Assembly (NCBI RefSeq): GCF_003074135.1
Contig: NZ_PPDK01000001.1
Span: forward strand, 3,286,001 to 3,350,000
DNA: 64,000 bases
From: Euzebya tangerina
GTDB taxonomy: Bacteria > Actinomycetota > Nitriliruptoria > Euzebyales > Euzebyaceae
Direction: 5' to 3'
Shown here: positions 16,296 to 25,800 of the stretch, one piece after another
Layout of the letters: each line of letters begins with the position of its first letter
How positions within the stretch are numbered: the first letter of the stretch is position 1
Position numbers and translations under genes: made by a program
The notes under the pieces: generated by a model
Databases searched by the model: none
Told to the model about the DNA's origin: nothing
Seen by the model: only the letters and a program-made list of their open reading frames with translations

Positions 16296-18818
16296 ATGAG
16301 CCGCGGGCGTCTGCGGGTGTACCTGGGGGCCGCTCCCGGCGTCGGCAAGACCGTGGAGATGCTCGAGGAGGGTCACCGGCTGCAACGCACCGGCACCGAC
16401 GTCGTCATCGGCGTGGTCGAGACCCACGGACGGTCGTTCACCGCCGACGTCGCCGAGGGGCTCGAGGCGATCCCCCTGCAGGAGCGGACCCACCGGGGCA
16501 CCACGTTCCCGGAACTTGACCTGGCGGCGGTCCTGGACCGTCGGCCAGAGGTGGCCCTGATCGACGAGCTGGCGCACACCAACGTGCCCGGGTCGGCGAA
16601 CCACAAGCGACATCAGGATGTCGAGGTGCTGCTCGAGGCCGGCATCGATGTGCTGACCACACTGAATGTGCAGCACCTGGAGAGCGTCAACGACGTCGTC
16701 CAGGCGATCACCGGTGTTCGACAGCTCGAGACTGTTCCGGACGCCGTGGTCCGCGCCGCGGAGGAGATCGAGCTGGTCGACCTCACCCCCGAGGTCCTCC
16801 GCCAGCGACTGGCAGCAGGGTCGGTCTACCCCGCCGAACGGATTGACGCAGCGCTGGGCAACTTCTTCCGCGCCGGGAACCTCGGTGCCCTGCGGGAGAT
16901 CGCGCTGATGTGGCTCGCGGACCGCGTCGAGGAGGCCGTGGACCGATACCGGGAGCTGCACGGGATCGGCGGCACCTGGGAGACCCGCGAGCGGGTCGTC
17001 GTGGCACTGACCGGCGCCGGCGGCGGCGACGTTCTGATCCGCCGCGCCGCTCGGATGGCGGCCCGCGGGCGCGGCGATCTCGTCGGCATCCACGTCAGGA
17101 CACCCCAGACCCCGGCGAGCAACCCGGCCGCGCTCGACCAGCACCGCGAGCTGCTACAGGCTCTTGGGGGCCAGCTGATCGAGGTAGTGGCCGACGACGT
17201 CGCCGACGGGCTCCTCAGCTACGCGCGTGCCGAAGGGGCCACGCAGATCGTCCTCGGTGCGACTCGACGATCACGCTGGGCCGAGTTGGTGAGCGGGTCG
17301 GTGATCACCACCGTCCTGCGGGGCTCGGGTCGACAGATCGACGTCCACGTCATCTCGACTGGTCCGGACGATGAGCCCGAGCGGCTGCCACCGCTCCCCC
17401 GCTGGTCGGTCATCGGGTCACGCCGGCGCCTGGCCGGACTGGTGTTGAGCCTCGTCGGGCTGCCCCTCATCACCTACGTGTTCGCACCCGAAGCCGGACC
17501 GCTCGGCCTGGATGCGGCCGGGACGCCCGTGGCAGAGGACGCGCTGACCACGCCGCTGCTGCTGTACGTCGCGCTGATCGCCGTGGTGGCCGCCGTCGGG
17601 GGGATCTGGCCTGCGCTGGTGGCGGCGGCCGGTGGGTTCGTGTACGGCAATGCGGTCTTCACCGAACCGCGCGGCTCCCTGGAGGTCCGAGAGGTCGACG
17701 AGGTCGTCGCACTGGTCGTCTTCCTGCTCATCGGCCTGCTGACCTCGGCGCTGGCCGACCTCGTTCGACGCCGAGCCGACACTGCGGCCCGGGCACGGGC
17801 CGAGGTGACGATCCTGACCCGTCTGGCCGCCTCGATGCCAACCGTCCCGGACCCGCTGGACCACGTCGTCGCCGAGATCGCACGGACCTTCGACCTTCCC
17901 GGCGTCGCCGTCGTGGAGCAGCGAGACGAGGGCTGGACGGTCCTCAGTGCGAGCGGGGCGGCCCCGAGGGAGCCCGCCGCCGCGGACGATGTCCTGCGGG
18001 TCGATGAGACCAGACGGCTGCTCCTCGCCGGCAGCGGCGAACTCGAGTCCGGCCGTCGGCTGCTGGCCGCACTTGCCGGTCAGCTCGCCAGCGCGGTGAC
18101 CCAGGCCTCGCTGAATCGGACCCGCTCGGAACTCGCGGACGTGGCCGCATCCAATGACCTCCGAGTCGCGCTCCTCTCGGCTGTCTCCCACGACCTGCGC
18201 ACTCCGCTGTCGGGCGTGATCGCCGCAGCGACGAGCTTGCTGGCCACGGACGTCGAGTTGTCCCGTGACCACGCGCGGACGTTCGCGGAGGGGATCCTGA
18301 CCGACGCGGAGCGCTTGAACCGGCTCATCACCAACTTGCTCGACATGTCGCGCCTCGAGGCGGGCAACACGCGAGCACGGTGCGTCGAGACCGACATCGC
18401 GGAGGTCCTCGCCCGCGCCGTCGAACCCTTCACCGCCCAACAGGTCACCCTGTACGTGGGCCCCGATCTGCCGCTGGTGTTCACCGATCCGGCCCTGTGC
18501 GAACGGGTGCTGGCCAACATCGTGGAGAACGCCGTCACCGTATCCTCCGCAACGATGGTGGACGTTCACGCAGAGGCGTTCGCCGGCCAGGTGGCCGTGC
18601 GGATCGTGGATCGAGGTCCCGGTATCCCTGATGAGGCCGTCGATACCATCTTCCGACCGTTCCAGCGGCTGGGGGATGCCCCGGCCGGGAAGGGCATCGG
18701 GTTGGGCTTGGCGATCGCCAAGGGGTTCGCGGATGCCATCGGCGCCTCGTTGGCCGTGGACCCGACGCCGGGCGGTGGGACCACGATGACCCTCTCCCTC
18801 CCACAGGTCGACACATGA
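16296..18818 (+). CDS. kdpD: KdpD, K+-responsive sensor histidine kinase
   Basis: An 840-residue sensor kinase of full family length. The N-terminal KdpD domain has a Walker A, GAAPGVGKT (residues 11-19), and a downstream DELAHTN Walker B-like motif. A UspA-like region lies near 240-360, then four close membrane spans (about 370-490, DUF4118), a GAF-like region and the kinase core with phospho-acceptor His632 in SAVSHDLRTPL and an ATPase module with GKGIGLGLAIA. It senses K+ limitation or turgor and phosphorylates KdpE. The stop overlaps the kdpE ATG by 4 bp. Confidence 0.97.
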   Translation: MSRGRLRVYLGAAPGVGKTVEMLEEGHRLQRTGTDVVIGVVETHGRSFTADVAEGLEAIPLQERTHRGTTFPELDLAAVLDRRPEVALIDELAHTNVPGSANHKRHQDVEVLLEAGIDVLTTLNVQHLESVNDVVQAITGVRQLETVPDAVVRAAEEIELVDLTPEVLRQRLAAGSVYPAERIDAALGNFFRAGNLGALREIALMWLADRVEEAVDRYRELHGIGGTWETRERVVVALTGAGGGDVLIRRAARMAARGRGDLVGIHVRTPQTPASNPAALDQHRELLQALGGQLIEVVADDVADGLLSYARAEGATQIVLGATRRSRWAELVSGSVITTVLRGSGRQIDVHVISTGPDDEPERLPPLPRWSVIGSRRRLAGLVLSLVGLPLITYVFAPEAGPLGLDAAGTPVAEDALTTPLLLYVALIAVVAAVGGIWPALVAAAGGFVYGNAVFTEPRGSLEVREVDEVVALVVFLLIGLLTSALADLVRRRADTAARARAEVTILTRLAASMPTVPDPLDHVVAEIARTFDLPGVAVVEQRDEGWTVLSASGAAPREPAAADDVLRVDETRRLLLAGSGELESGRRLLAALAGQLASAVTQASLNRTRSELADVAASNDLRVALLSAVSHDLRTPLSGVIAAATSLLATDVELSRDHARTFAEGILTDAERLNRLITNLLDMSRLEAGNTRARCVETDIAEVLARAVEPFTAQQVTLYVGPDLPLVFTDPALCERVLANIVENAVTVSSATMVDVHAEAFAGQVAVRIVDRGPGIPDEAVDTIFRPFQRLGDAPAGKGIGLGLAIAKGFADAIGASLAVDPTPGGGTTMTLSLPQVDT

Positions 18819-19510
18819 CCGTCAGCGGACCCACCGTCCTCGTCGTCGATGACGACGACCAACTCCGACGGGCTCTCGACATCAACCTCCGGATCCGGGA
18901 GTACGAGGTGCTGCTCGCATCCGACGGCGCGGAGGCACTGCGACTGCTGGCCTCCCATCGTCCGGACCTGGTCATCCTCGACCTCGGTCTGCCGGGGATG
19001 GACGGCGTAGAGGTCATCGCCGGCGCCCGTGGCTGGAGTTCGGTCCCGATCATGGTCCTCAGCGCCCGCGATCAGGAGGTCGACAAGGTCGCCGCGCTCG
19101 ATGCCGGCGCTGACGACTACCTCACCAAGCCGTTCGGCATGGACGAGGCCCTGGCACGGGTGCGGGCGTTGCTCCGACGCCGCTGGCATGGCGAGGACGA
19201 CCCGGTCGTCACGACCAGCTGCGTCGTGATCGACCTTGCGAGACACGAGGTCAGCGCCACACCTGAGGGACAACCGATCCACCTCACACCCACCGAGTGG
19301 ACGATCCTGGAGATCCTGGCACGCAACGCCGGCCGACTCGTCACCCGCGACGCCCTCGTCGGCGAGTTGTGGGGCGGCAGCCAGGCGATCGACCCGTCGG
19401 CGATCCGCGTGCACCTGTCCAACCTGCGGCGAAAGCTCGAGCAGGATCCCACTCGTCCGTGCTGCCTCCGGACGGAGCAGGGCATGGGCTACCGACTGCA
19501 GGCGGGCTGA
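18815..19510 (+). CDS. kdpE: KdpE, OmpR-family response regulator
   Basis: A 231-residue response regulator. The receiver has an acidic patch DDDD (residues 12-15), phospho-acceptor Asp56 in ILDLGLPG and Lys105 in LTKPF. A winged-helix output domain (about residues 130-230) follows, with the usual LTPTEWTILE start. It activates kdp transcription under K+ limitation. The 4-bp overlap with kdpD ensures coupled synthesis. It is the last gene of the operon; the next gene is convergent. Confidence 0.97.
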   Translation: MTVSGPTVLVVDDDDQLRRALDINLRIREYEVLLASDGAEALRLLASHRPDLVILDLGLPGMDGVEVIAGARGWSSVPIMVLSARDQEVDKVAALDAGADDYLTKPFGMDEALARVRALLRRRWHGEDDPVVTTSCVVIDLARHEVSATPEGQPIHLTPTEWTILEILARNAGRLVTRDALVGELWGGSQAIDPSAIRVHLSNLRRKLEQDPTRPCCLRTEQGMGYRLQAG

Positions 19511-19524
19511 TCCGCCACGCGCCT

Positions 19525-19558
19525 ACCGGTCCCGCAGGGTCACCGGTTCCGCAGGTCG
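19525..19558. repeat. 17-bp tandem duplication across the SDR stop codon
   Basis: Two copies of a unit beginning ACCGGTCCCGCAGG (19525-19541) and ACCGGTTCCGCAGG (19542-19558) lie head to tail. On the minus strand each copy ends in a stop-like trinucleotide after ACCGG, and the SDR stop is at 19540-19542. Read with the other entries of this kind, it suggests slippage at the gene end. Confidence 0.8.
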
Positions 19559-20283
19559 GTCACGGACCCGGTGGGAAGACTGGCGTCGCCGAGTACGGAC
19601 CACACCCCGCGGGCGGCCTGCTCCGGGGAGACCAGCGCACCGTCGGCGTGGAGCTGGCGGAACTTGTCGACCCGGGGGAACTGCTCCGCGTCCATGCGGC
19701 GGATCTCGGCCTGCATGGGGGTGTCGACCACCCCGGGTGAGACGGCGAGCACTCGAGCGCCGTCGGCCCCGCGTCGCTGCTGCTCAGCCCCGACCGTGCG
19801 GACCCAGTGATCGACGGCCGCTTTGGCCGCGCAGTAGTGCGACCAGCCCTCGTAGACCGATGTGGCCGCCCCGCTGGTGATCATCACGATCTGCGCTGGC
19901 AGGCCCGCGTCGGCGGCCGCCGCCAGGAACCCCGTGCCGAGGATCGGCGGCGCTGCGGCGTCCAGGAGGACGGCCGTGCGGTACGCCGCCAGGTCCGTCG
20001 AGCCGGCCGGGCCGATGGGTGTGATCGTCCCGGCGTTGTGGATCAGCAGGACCGTCGGATCATCGGTGGTGTCGGCCAGGCTCCCAATGACGTCGGCGAA
20101 GTCTGTCTGGGCCCGATCCCAGCCATCGGGTGTGGCCAGGTCCACTGGCACGTGGGTGGTGCCACTGGTCCCGCCGCTGCGGGACAGATCACGGATCCCG
20201 GTGACGGCGTCAGGTGCGGTTGCAACCAGAGCGGCTCCGAGTCCGGACGACGCGCCGCTGATCCATGCCTGTGTGATCTCCAT
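19540..20283 (-). CDS. Short-chain dehydrogenase/reductase (sepiapterin/benzil reductase-like)
   Basis: A 247-residue classical SDR. It has the cofactor loop GASSGLG (residues 10-16), the NAG motif (83-85) and a catalytic Ser137-Tyr150-Lys154 set (MITSGAA, YCAAK). The short Rossmann start and absence of a TGxxxGIG form suggest the YueD/benzil reductase or sepiapterin reductase-like branch; the substrate is unknown. The ATG at 20283 is chosen because the Rossmann fold starts there; the open frame extends to 20370 without domain support. It is divergent from the DUF427 gene with 34 bp between starts, and convergent with kdpE. Confidence 0.88.
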   Translation of the reverse strand: MEITQAWISGASSGLGAALVATAPDAVTGIRDLSRSGGTSGTTHVPVDLATPDGWDRAQTDFADVIGSLADTTDDPTVLLIHNAGTITPIGPAGSTDLAAYRTAVLLDAAAPPILGTGFLAAAADAGLPAQIVMITSGAATSVYEGWSHYCAAKAAVDHWVRTVGAEQQRRGADGARVLAVSPGVVDTPMQAEIRRMDAEQFPRVDKFRQLHADGALVSPEQAARGVWSVLGDASLPTGSVTDLRNR

Positions 20284-20317
20284 GTGGCCAGTCTGCCCAG
20301 ATGGGTACACCAGGGAC

Positions 20318-20869
20318 ATGAGCACCTCACCACCACAGTGGATCCGTCGCGCCCGTGAGCAGTGGAGCAACCGCGGGACGTCGCGTCCGTCGTTCGCCGA
20401 AGAGCCGGGTCCAGGACAGGAATCGGTGTGGGACTACCCGCGGCCGCCGGCGCTGGATCCGGATGCTCGTCACATCGAGGTCCGTGACGGCGAGGACGTC
20501 CTGGTCGCAGCCAGCGACCGGTCCGTGCGGGTCCTCGAGACCTCCCACCCGCCGGCGTTCTACCTGCCACCCGAGTCGGTCCAGACTGGCATGCTGACGG
20601 CCACGTCCGGCCAGAGTCACTGCGAGTGGAAGGGCCGCGCGGAGTACCTGGCGCTGCCCGGCAGCCCGGACCCCGTCGGATGGCGCTACCCCGCGCCGTA
20701 CGAGGAGTTCGAGCCGTACGCCGGCTGGGTGTCGTTCTACCCGGACCGGGTCCGCTGCACCGTCGATGGCGAGGCCGTTCGACCGCAGGCCGGCGGGTTC
20801 TACGGTGGCTGGATCACCGACGACGTCGTGGGCCCGTTCAAGGGTGAGCCCGGGACCCAGGGCTGGTGA
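20318..20869 (+). CDS. DUF427 domain protein
   Basis: A 183-residue protein of the DUF427 family, a small beta-rich fold of unknown role that is common in actinobacteria and fungi. The signatures are the VRVLETSHPPAFYLP segment and YPAPYEEFEPYAGWVSFYP, where the family has conserved aromatic residues. The ATG at 20318 is chosen because an upstream extension overlaps the divergent SDR promoter. The stop codon lies inside a 15-bp tandem repeat. No function can be assigned. Confidence 0.85.
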   Translation: MSTSPPQWIRRAREQWSNRGTSRPSFAEEPGPGQESVWDYPRPPALDPDARHIEVRDGEDVLVAASDRSVRVLETSHPPAFYLPPESVQTGMLTATSGQSHCEWKGRAEYLALPGSPDPVGWRYPAPYEEFEPYAGWVSFYPDRVRCTVDGEAVRPQAGGFYGGWITDDVVGPFKGEPGTQGW

Positions 20870-20904
20870 CCACAGGCCTGGTGACCGCCGGGCTGGTGAC
20901 CGCG
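20860..20904 (+). repeat. 15-bp tandem repeat (3 units) starting at the DUF427 stop codon
   Basis: Units GGGCTGGTGACCACA (20860), GGCCTGGTGACCGCC (20875) and GGGCTGGTGACCGCG (20890) are contiguous. The DUF427 stop TGA (20867-20869) is in the first unit, and each unit repeats the same Trp-stop sequence TGGTGA. The block ends 19 bp before the stop of the convergent gene. Confidence 0.9.
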
Positions 20905-20923
20905 ATGCCGGCGGGCCGCCGCC

Positions 20924-21517
20924 TCAGGCCAGTGTCTCTCCCATCGTGAGGAGCGCGTTGCGCCAGTCGGCGTAGTCCCAGGCCGGGATCTCGTCGCTGA
21001 GCTCCTCGGTCTTCTCCAACCACACGGCGAAGGGCTTGAGCGTGTCGGCGTCCTGCAGCATCCGATCGACCAGCTCCTCCATCCGTTCCGGTGAGGCATC
21101 ACTGCCGACGATCGAGACCGACAGACCCGTCGGTCGATCGAGCAGCAGACCGTGCCCGAGGACCTTCATCAGCGCGATCCGTGCCTCGGGGTTGTCTGGC
21201 GCGGAGGAGTCGTCTGGATGGTTCCCCGCCACCAGCAGGACACCGGCGGTCGGTGCGAGAAGCGGCAGGACCGTCGAAGCCGCGTCGAAGCGTCGGAGCA
21301 GACCCTCACGCAGGAAGTGGCTGATGACATCAACGGCGTTCCGACCGGCGGTCCCGACCCGGACCGGCAGCTGCACGTAGAGATCCACGGTTCCGGACGA
21401 GACATCGAGCGAGTCGAGGTCTGCCGGGTCGGTCGCGGTCACGGTGTCATGACCGCTGGCCGACAGGCGCTCGGCCAGGGTGTCCGCATCTTCCCCGCTG
21501 ATCACAATCGTCGTCAT
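20924..21517 (-). CDS. Conserved-looking protein of unknown function, 197 aa
   Basis: I do not recognise a family. The protein begins MTTIVISGEDADTLAERL, has a hydrophobic beta strand near residues 85-97 (VLPLLAPTAGVLLVAG) and an acidic, Trp-containing C-terminus. The first 95 residues alternate short strands and helices, suggesting an alpha/beta domain. The codon use matches the neighbours, and the opposite strand ORFs are its shadows. No membrane segment or Cys cluster is visible. It is convergent with the DUF427 gene and divergent from the small membrane protein at 21591. Confidence 0.7.
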   Translation of the reverse strand: MTTIVISGEDADTLAERLSASGHDTVTATDPADLDSLDVSSGTVDLYVQLPVRVGTAGRNAVDVISHFLREGLLRRFDAASTVLPLLAPTAGVLLVAGNHPDDSSAPDNPEARIALMKVLGHGLLLDRPTGLSVSIVGSDASPERMEELVDRMLQDADTLKPFAVWLEKTEELSDEIPAWDYADWRNALLTMGETLA

Positions 21518-21590
21518 ACCGTCATGATGCCGTACAGCCGGTCAGTTCGGCCGACGGTTGCCGGACCTGACCACTGGACATCATGCCGAC

Positions 21591-21911
21591 ATGCCAATTC
21601 CAACCGCAGCTGTCAGCGCCGCCGGCCTGATCGGTGGCTACCTGGTCGCTCGGGAGACCGAGATCCGACCACTGGGTGGGGCCGTGCTCGGTGCCGCGGC
21701 GGTCGCCAACGCCCGGACCTGGAACCGCGAAGCCGGACCAACCGCCGCGGCCGGTCTGCTGGCCATCTACCTCGGCGGGTTCGGCGCCTCACACCCACTG
21801 GCCAAGTCGATCGGCGCGTGGCCCGCGGTACTGGCGGTGACCGCCGTCAACGCGGCAGCCTCCTGGGCTGCGGTTGACCGACCACGACGAAGGGCAGCGC
21901 ATGACCATTGA
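21591..21911 (+). CDS. Small hydrophobic membrane protein, 106 aa
   Basis: A 106-residue protein with about three hydrophobic stretches (residues 5-20, 28-42, 50-66 and a weaker one near 76-94) and a basic C-terminus RPRRRAAHDH. It has no recognisable family. The ATG at 21591 is the first plausible start. Its 3' end overlaps the SRPBCC gene by 11 bp, so the two are probably co-translated and may act together. Confidence 0.65.
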   Translation: MPIPTAAVSAAGLIGGYLVARETEIRPLGGAVLGAAAVANARTWNREAGPTAAAGLLAIYLGGFGASHPLAKSIGAWPAVLAVTAVNAAASWAAVDRPRRRAAHDH

Positions 21912-22362
21912 GACACAGTTGACCGAGAACTCCGTGAGCGCAACGGGCACGGTGGCCGCAGAGCCGTCGGAGGTGTTCGACTTCCTGCGCCATCCGGTCA
22001 ACCACGAGACGATCTGTGGGGACGGCAGCGTGCAATCTGCTGCCTCATCGGACCTTCCGTTGGGGCCGGGGGACACCTTTCGGATGAAGATGAAGCAGTA
22101 CGGTCTGCCGTACTCGATCAACTCGACGGTGAAGGAGTTCGAGCACGACCGGCTCATCGCCTGGGCTCACCTCGGCGGGCACCGCTGGCGCTGGGAGATC
22201 GAGCCGGCGCCATCGGGTGGTTCGATCGTCACCGAGACCTTCGACCAGTCAACCGCGATCTCGCCTTGGGTGCTGCGGACGTTCCTGGGGATGCCCAAGG
22301 CACACGAGGCCAATGTCCGGCGGTCCATCGAGCGTCTGCAAGGCCACTTCGCCGCCCGCTGA
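21901..22362 (+). CDS. SRPBCC-superfamily (START/Bet v1-like) protein
   Basis: A 153-residue helix-grip protein. It begins with an ATGTVAAEPSEVFDFLRHP segment typical of polyketide-cyclase/dehydrase-type SRPBCC domains and has LIAWAHLGGHRWRWEIEP in the central sheet and a C-terminal helix with EANVRRSIERL. Such proteins bind lipids or other hydrophobic ligands, or act as cyclases; the ligand is unknown. The start at 21901 overlaps the upstream membrane-protein gene by 11 bp. Confidence 0.85.
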   Translation: MTIETQLTENSVSATGTVAAEPSEVFDFLRHPVNHETICGDGSVQSAASSDLPLGPGDTFRMKMKQYGLPYSINSTVKEFEHDRLIAWAHLGGHRWRWEIEPAPSGGSIVTETFDQSTAISPWVLRTFLGMPKAHEANVRRSIERLQGHFAAR

Positions 22363-22422
22363 CGCTGGTTCGCCCGGAGAGGTCGGGGAACTCCGGTGCC
22401 CGGCCGATGAGTTGGTGCTGAC

Positions 22423-22860
22423 ATGACCGTCACCCGGTATGTCCTCGCCGTGTTGTTCCTCCTCATGGCCCTGGGCCAGACGCTGACCTTCGGTGACTTC
22501 GTCACGGCCCTGGAGAGCTACCGGCTGGGCGGGGTGCCGGACGGGCCACTGGGGGTGCTGGTGATCGTCACCGAGGTGGTCGCGGGGGTCGGCCTGCTGG
22601 TGCCGGAGCGCCTGGCCAGCCGCCGGATCGGCGCGACGGCGAGCCTCACGGTGGCGGTGTTCTGGAGTGCCATGGCCGTCCAGGCGTTCGCTCGCGGACT
22701 GGTCATCCCGAACTGCGGCTGCTTCGGGCGGTACGCGTCACAGCCGCTGTCGTGGTTCGTCCTGGTCCAGGATGCTTCCCTGCTCGGCAGTGCCATCTGG
22801 GTCTACGTGGTGGGGCGAGGGCAGTCCGCGTCGCTCAACCCGACCCCGGCGACGGGCTAG
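22423..22860 (+). CDS. MauE/DoxX-type integral membrane protein
   Basis: A 145-residue protein with four membrane spans and an NCGCFGR motif (Cys-Gly-Cys) between spans three and four, as in MauE-related proteins, which take part in disulfide formation or electron transfer across the membrane. It probably passes thiol electrons, but its partner is not in view. It has an ATG start at 22423. The last 26 bp overlap the end of the convergent HD-GYP gene. Confidence 0.8.
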   Translation: MTVTRYVLAVLFLLMALGQTLTFGDFVTALESYRLGGVPDGPLGVLVIVTEVVAGVGLLVPERLASRRIGATASLTVAVFWSAMAVQAFARGLVIPNCGCFGRYASQPLSWFVLVQDASLLGSAIWVYVVGRGQSASLNPTPATG

Positions 22861-25800
22861 ACCCAGCTCGCTGCCAGACGGGCACGGTGTCGGCTCCGGT
22901 GTCCGGCCTGCCGGGTGAGGTCGGCGCCTGCGGGCGTGGTGCCGGAGCAGCGGGCTCGGGAGTTCGGATCACGGATGGCACGTCGACCTCGCCGATGATC
23001 TCCTCCACCAGTCGCTCCATGGCCTGAGTGTGGACGTCGTCGGCCTCCGTCGCCTCATCGAACCCGGCGCGACGATCGTCGTCATCGTCGTCGACCCACG
23101 GTCGCAGGCGGAACCGCAGTTCGGCGGTGTCACACAAGCTGGTCGTGTCGCACACCTCGTAGGTGATCCGGTAGGTCCCGTAGCGGCCGAACAGTGGGGA
23201 GACGAAGCCGATGTCACCATCGGGCGTCACCTCTGCGAACCCTTGCCGGGGTCCGTCGAGGATCCGGACCGTGGCGGGATCCAGGTTGCCGTCCGGGTCG
23301 CTGTCGTTGCCGAGGACGTCGAACAGGAAGAAGCTCGGAGGGGAGACGAGAACGCCTCCGTCGTCGTCCACCGCCACGGGCGCCTGCCCGGTTGGGAGGG
23401 CGTCGACCGTGACCGTGACCAGCGCGGAGTCACACAACCCGGTCGTGTCGCAGATGTCGTAGGTGAACGTGTCGGTGCCCACGAATCCTGGGGTCGAGGT
23501 GTACTCGATGCCTCCAGCCGTCACCACCGTGGTGCCTGTCCCTGCCGCTCCGGCCGCCAGGGTCGTCGCGTCGATGTTGCCGTTCGCGTCGCCGTCGTTG
23601 GCGAGCACGGGGATCACGGTGGGCACACCCGAGACCGCGGTCGCCGCGTCATCCGCGGCCACCGGTGCTTCGGCATCACTCGTCACGATGAGTGTCAGGT
23701 CAGCCCTGTCGCAAAGACCCTCGGGGTCGCACACCTGGTAGGTGATGACGCTGACACCATCGAACGCGATGGGGCTGTCGTAGGTGATGGTGCCGTCGGC
23801 TGCGGAGGTGGCGGTGCCGATCTGGGGCGGCGTGACGATGAGGATCCCGAGTTCGGCCCGGTCGTGGTCGACATCGACGTCGTTGGCGAGGACGTCGACC
23901 ACGGCCAGGACGCCGGCGTTCGTGGTGGCGACGTCGGCCACAGCTACCGGTCCGTCGTTGACCGGTGTGATCTGGACGTCGACGCGACCGGTGTCGCAGA
24001 GGCCAGCCGTGTCGCACACGCGGTAGCCGAACGAGTCGGCTCCGCTGACGTCGGGTCGCGGCTGGTAGGTGGTCTGACCGTTCTGCAGTGGCGTCAGCGT
24101 CCCACGCAGGGGTGGCTGGCTGATGGCCACGCTGCCGACATCCAGGTCGTCGTCCGGATCAGACGCCAGGACGAGGAGGTCGACCATACCGACCGTGTCC
24201 TCCTGGATCCTTAGTGATCCGTCTTCCGCAACCGGCCGTTGCGGTGTCGGCGGCGCCGTTGGCGGTGTGGTGGGCGGTGGCGGGGGCTGGGCGGTCGGCT
24301 GTGGCGAGGGCGGTTGTGCCGGCGTCGTCGGCTCAGGGGTCACCGGGGGCGTCGGCGGTGGAGGGGGTGCTGTGGGTGTCGGGGTCTCTGGTGGCCCGGT
24401 CGGCTGCGGCGGCTCAGGTGATGACACCGGCGGAGGCTGCGAGACGGGCGTGGGGTTCGGCGTCGGTGGGACCGTCGGCTGCGGCGCCGGCGCACTCGTT
24501 GGGGAGTCGGCTTGGGCTGCCGGCGTGGTCGGTGCGGTCGCCGCCGGACTCGGCGCTACCGGTGAGGCGGCGGAGCCCGCTGGGATGACGACGCCGGTGA
24601 CGGGCGGCGCTTGGATGCTCGTCGGCTCGGGTGCTGGGTCACGTGGCGGCGCGGCGGCGGGCTGTGCCTCCGGCGGGCGACCCGCGAAGGCGGATGGCGG
24701 AGGGAGGAACGTCGGTGTGCCGACCGGAGGTTCGGGCTCGACGTCACTCACCGCCGCCGGCTCCACGGGCAAGGTCTGCGCGTCCGCACCGACGGTCAGA
24801 CCCGGCGCCAGCCCGGTGACCGCGGCGGCCGTCACCACGGCGACGGAACCGGTGGCCATCTGGAGCATGCTGGGCAGCCGTCCGAGTGCCTGCCCCAAGC
24901 CGTCGAGCAGCGGCACCTGCAGCAGCCACGAGAAGGGTCCGGTGACCGTCCGGATGTCGCCGATGGAGATGTTGAGGAAGGCCCGGACGATGGCCGGGTC
25001 GAAGTGCGTGCCGGAGCTGGCCACCAGCTCTTGGCGGGCCTCCTCGGGCGTCGAGGCCTTCTTGTACGGGCGTGTGGCGGTGATGACCTCGAACGCGTCG
25101 GCGACGGCGACGATCCGCCCGGCGTAGCTGATCTCGGTGCCTGCCTTGCCGTGGGGATACCCGGTGCCGTCCCAGCGCTCGTGGTGGTCGCCGATCGCGT
25201 CGTACCACTCCCCCAGCCAGTCGGCCAGCGGCTGGCAGATGCGAGCGCCGTGGGCAGGATGGGAGCGCAGCTCCTCCCACTCCTCCTCGGTGGGTGTGTC
25301 GGGCTTGTTGAGCGTCTCGGGCGAGACCTCGATCTTGCCGATGTCGTGGACCAATGCGGCCCAGGTCAGGCGGTCGCGGTCGTCACGCGACAGGCCGAGC
25401 TCCCGGGCCAACATGGAGGTGAACAGGTGCGTCCGCTCGGAGTGCCCTCGCGTGCGACTGTCGTGCTCGGTCAAGGCGCTGACCAGTACCAGGATCTCCT
25501 CCGCGGCCTCGACCGGGGTGCCCTCGATGCCGTTCTGGCGGGCGCGTCGCACCCGCTCGTCCAGGTTCCGGACGCCAGCCGAGCGGCGCGCGACCTTGAA
25601 TCGCGACGGCGCCTTGTCTGGAAAGGCCATCGTCATGGAGAGCAGGGCTGCCAACGGCAGGACCTTGCGCATCTGATGGTCCACCACGACGAGGACGGCC
25701 CACGACGCGGCGACGACGACCACCCAGCGCACGATGATGATGGCGACCGAGGTTCCGAAGGTGGGTAGCAGCCGATCCACGACCAACCCGGTCAGGAAGG

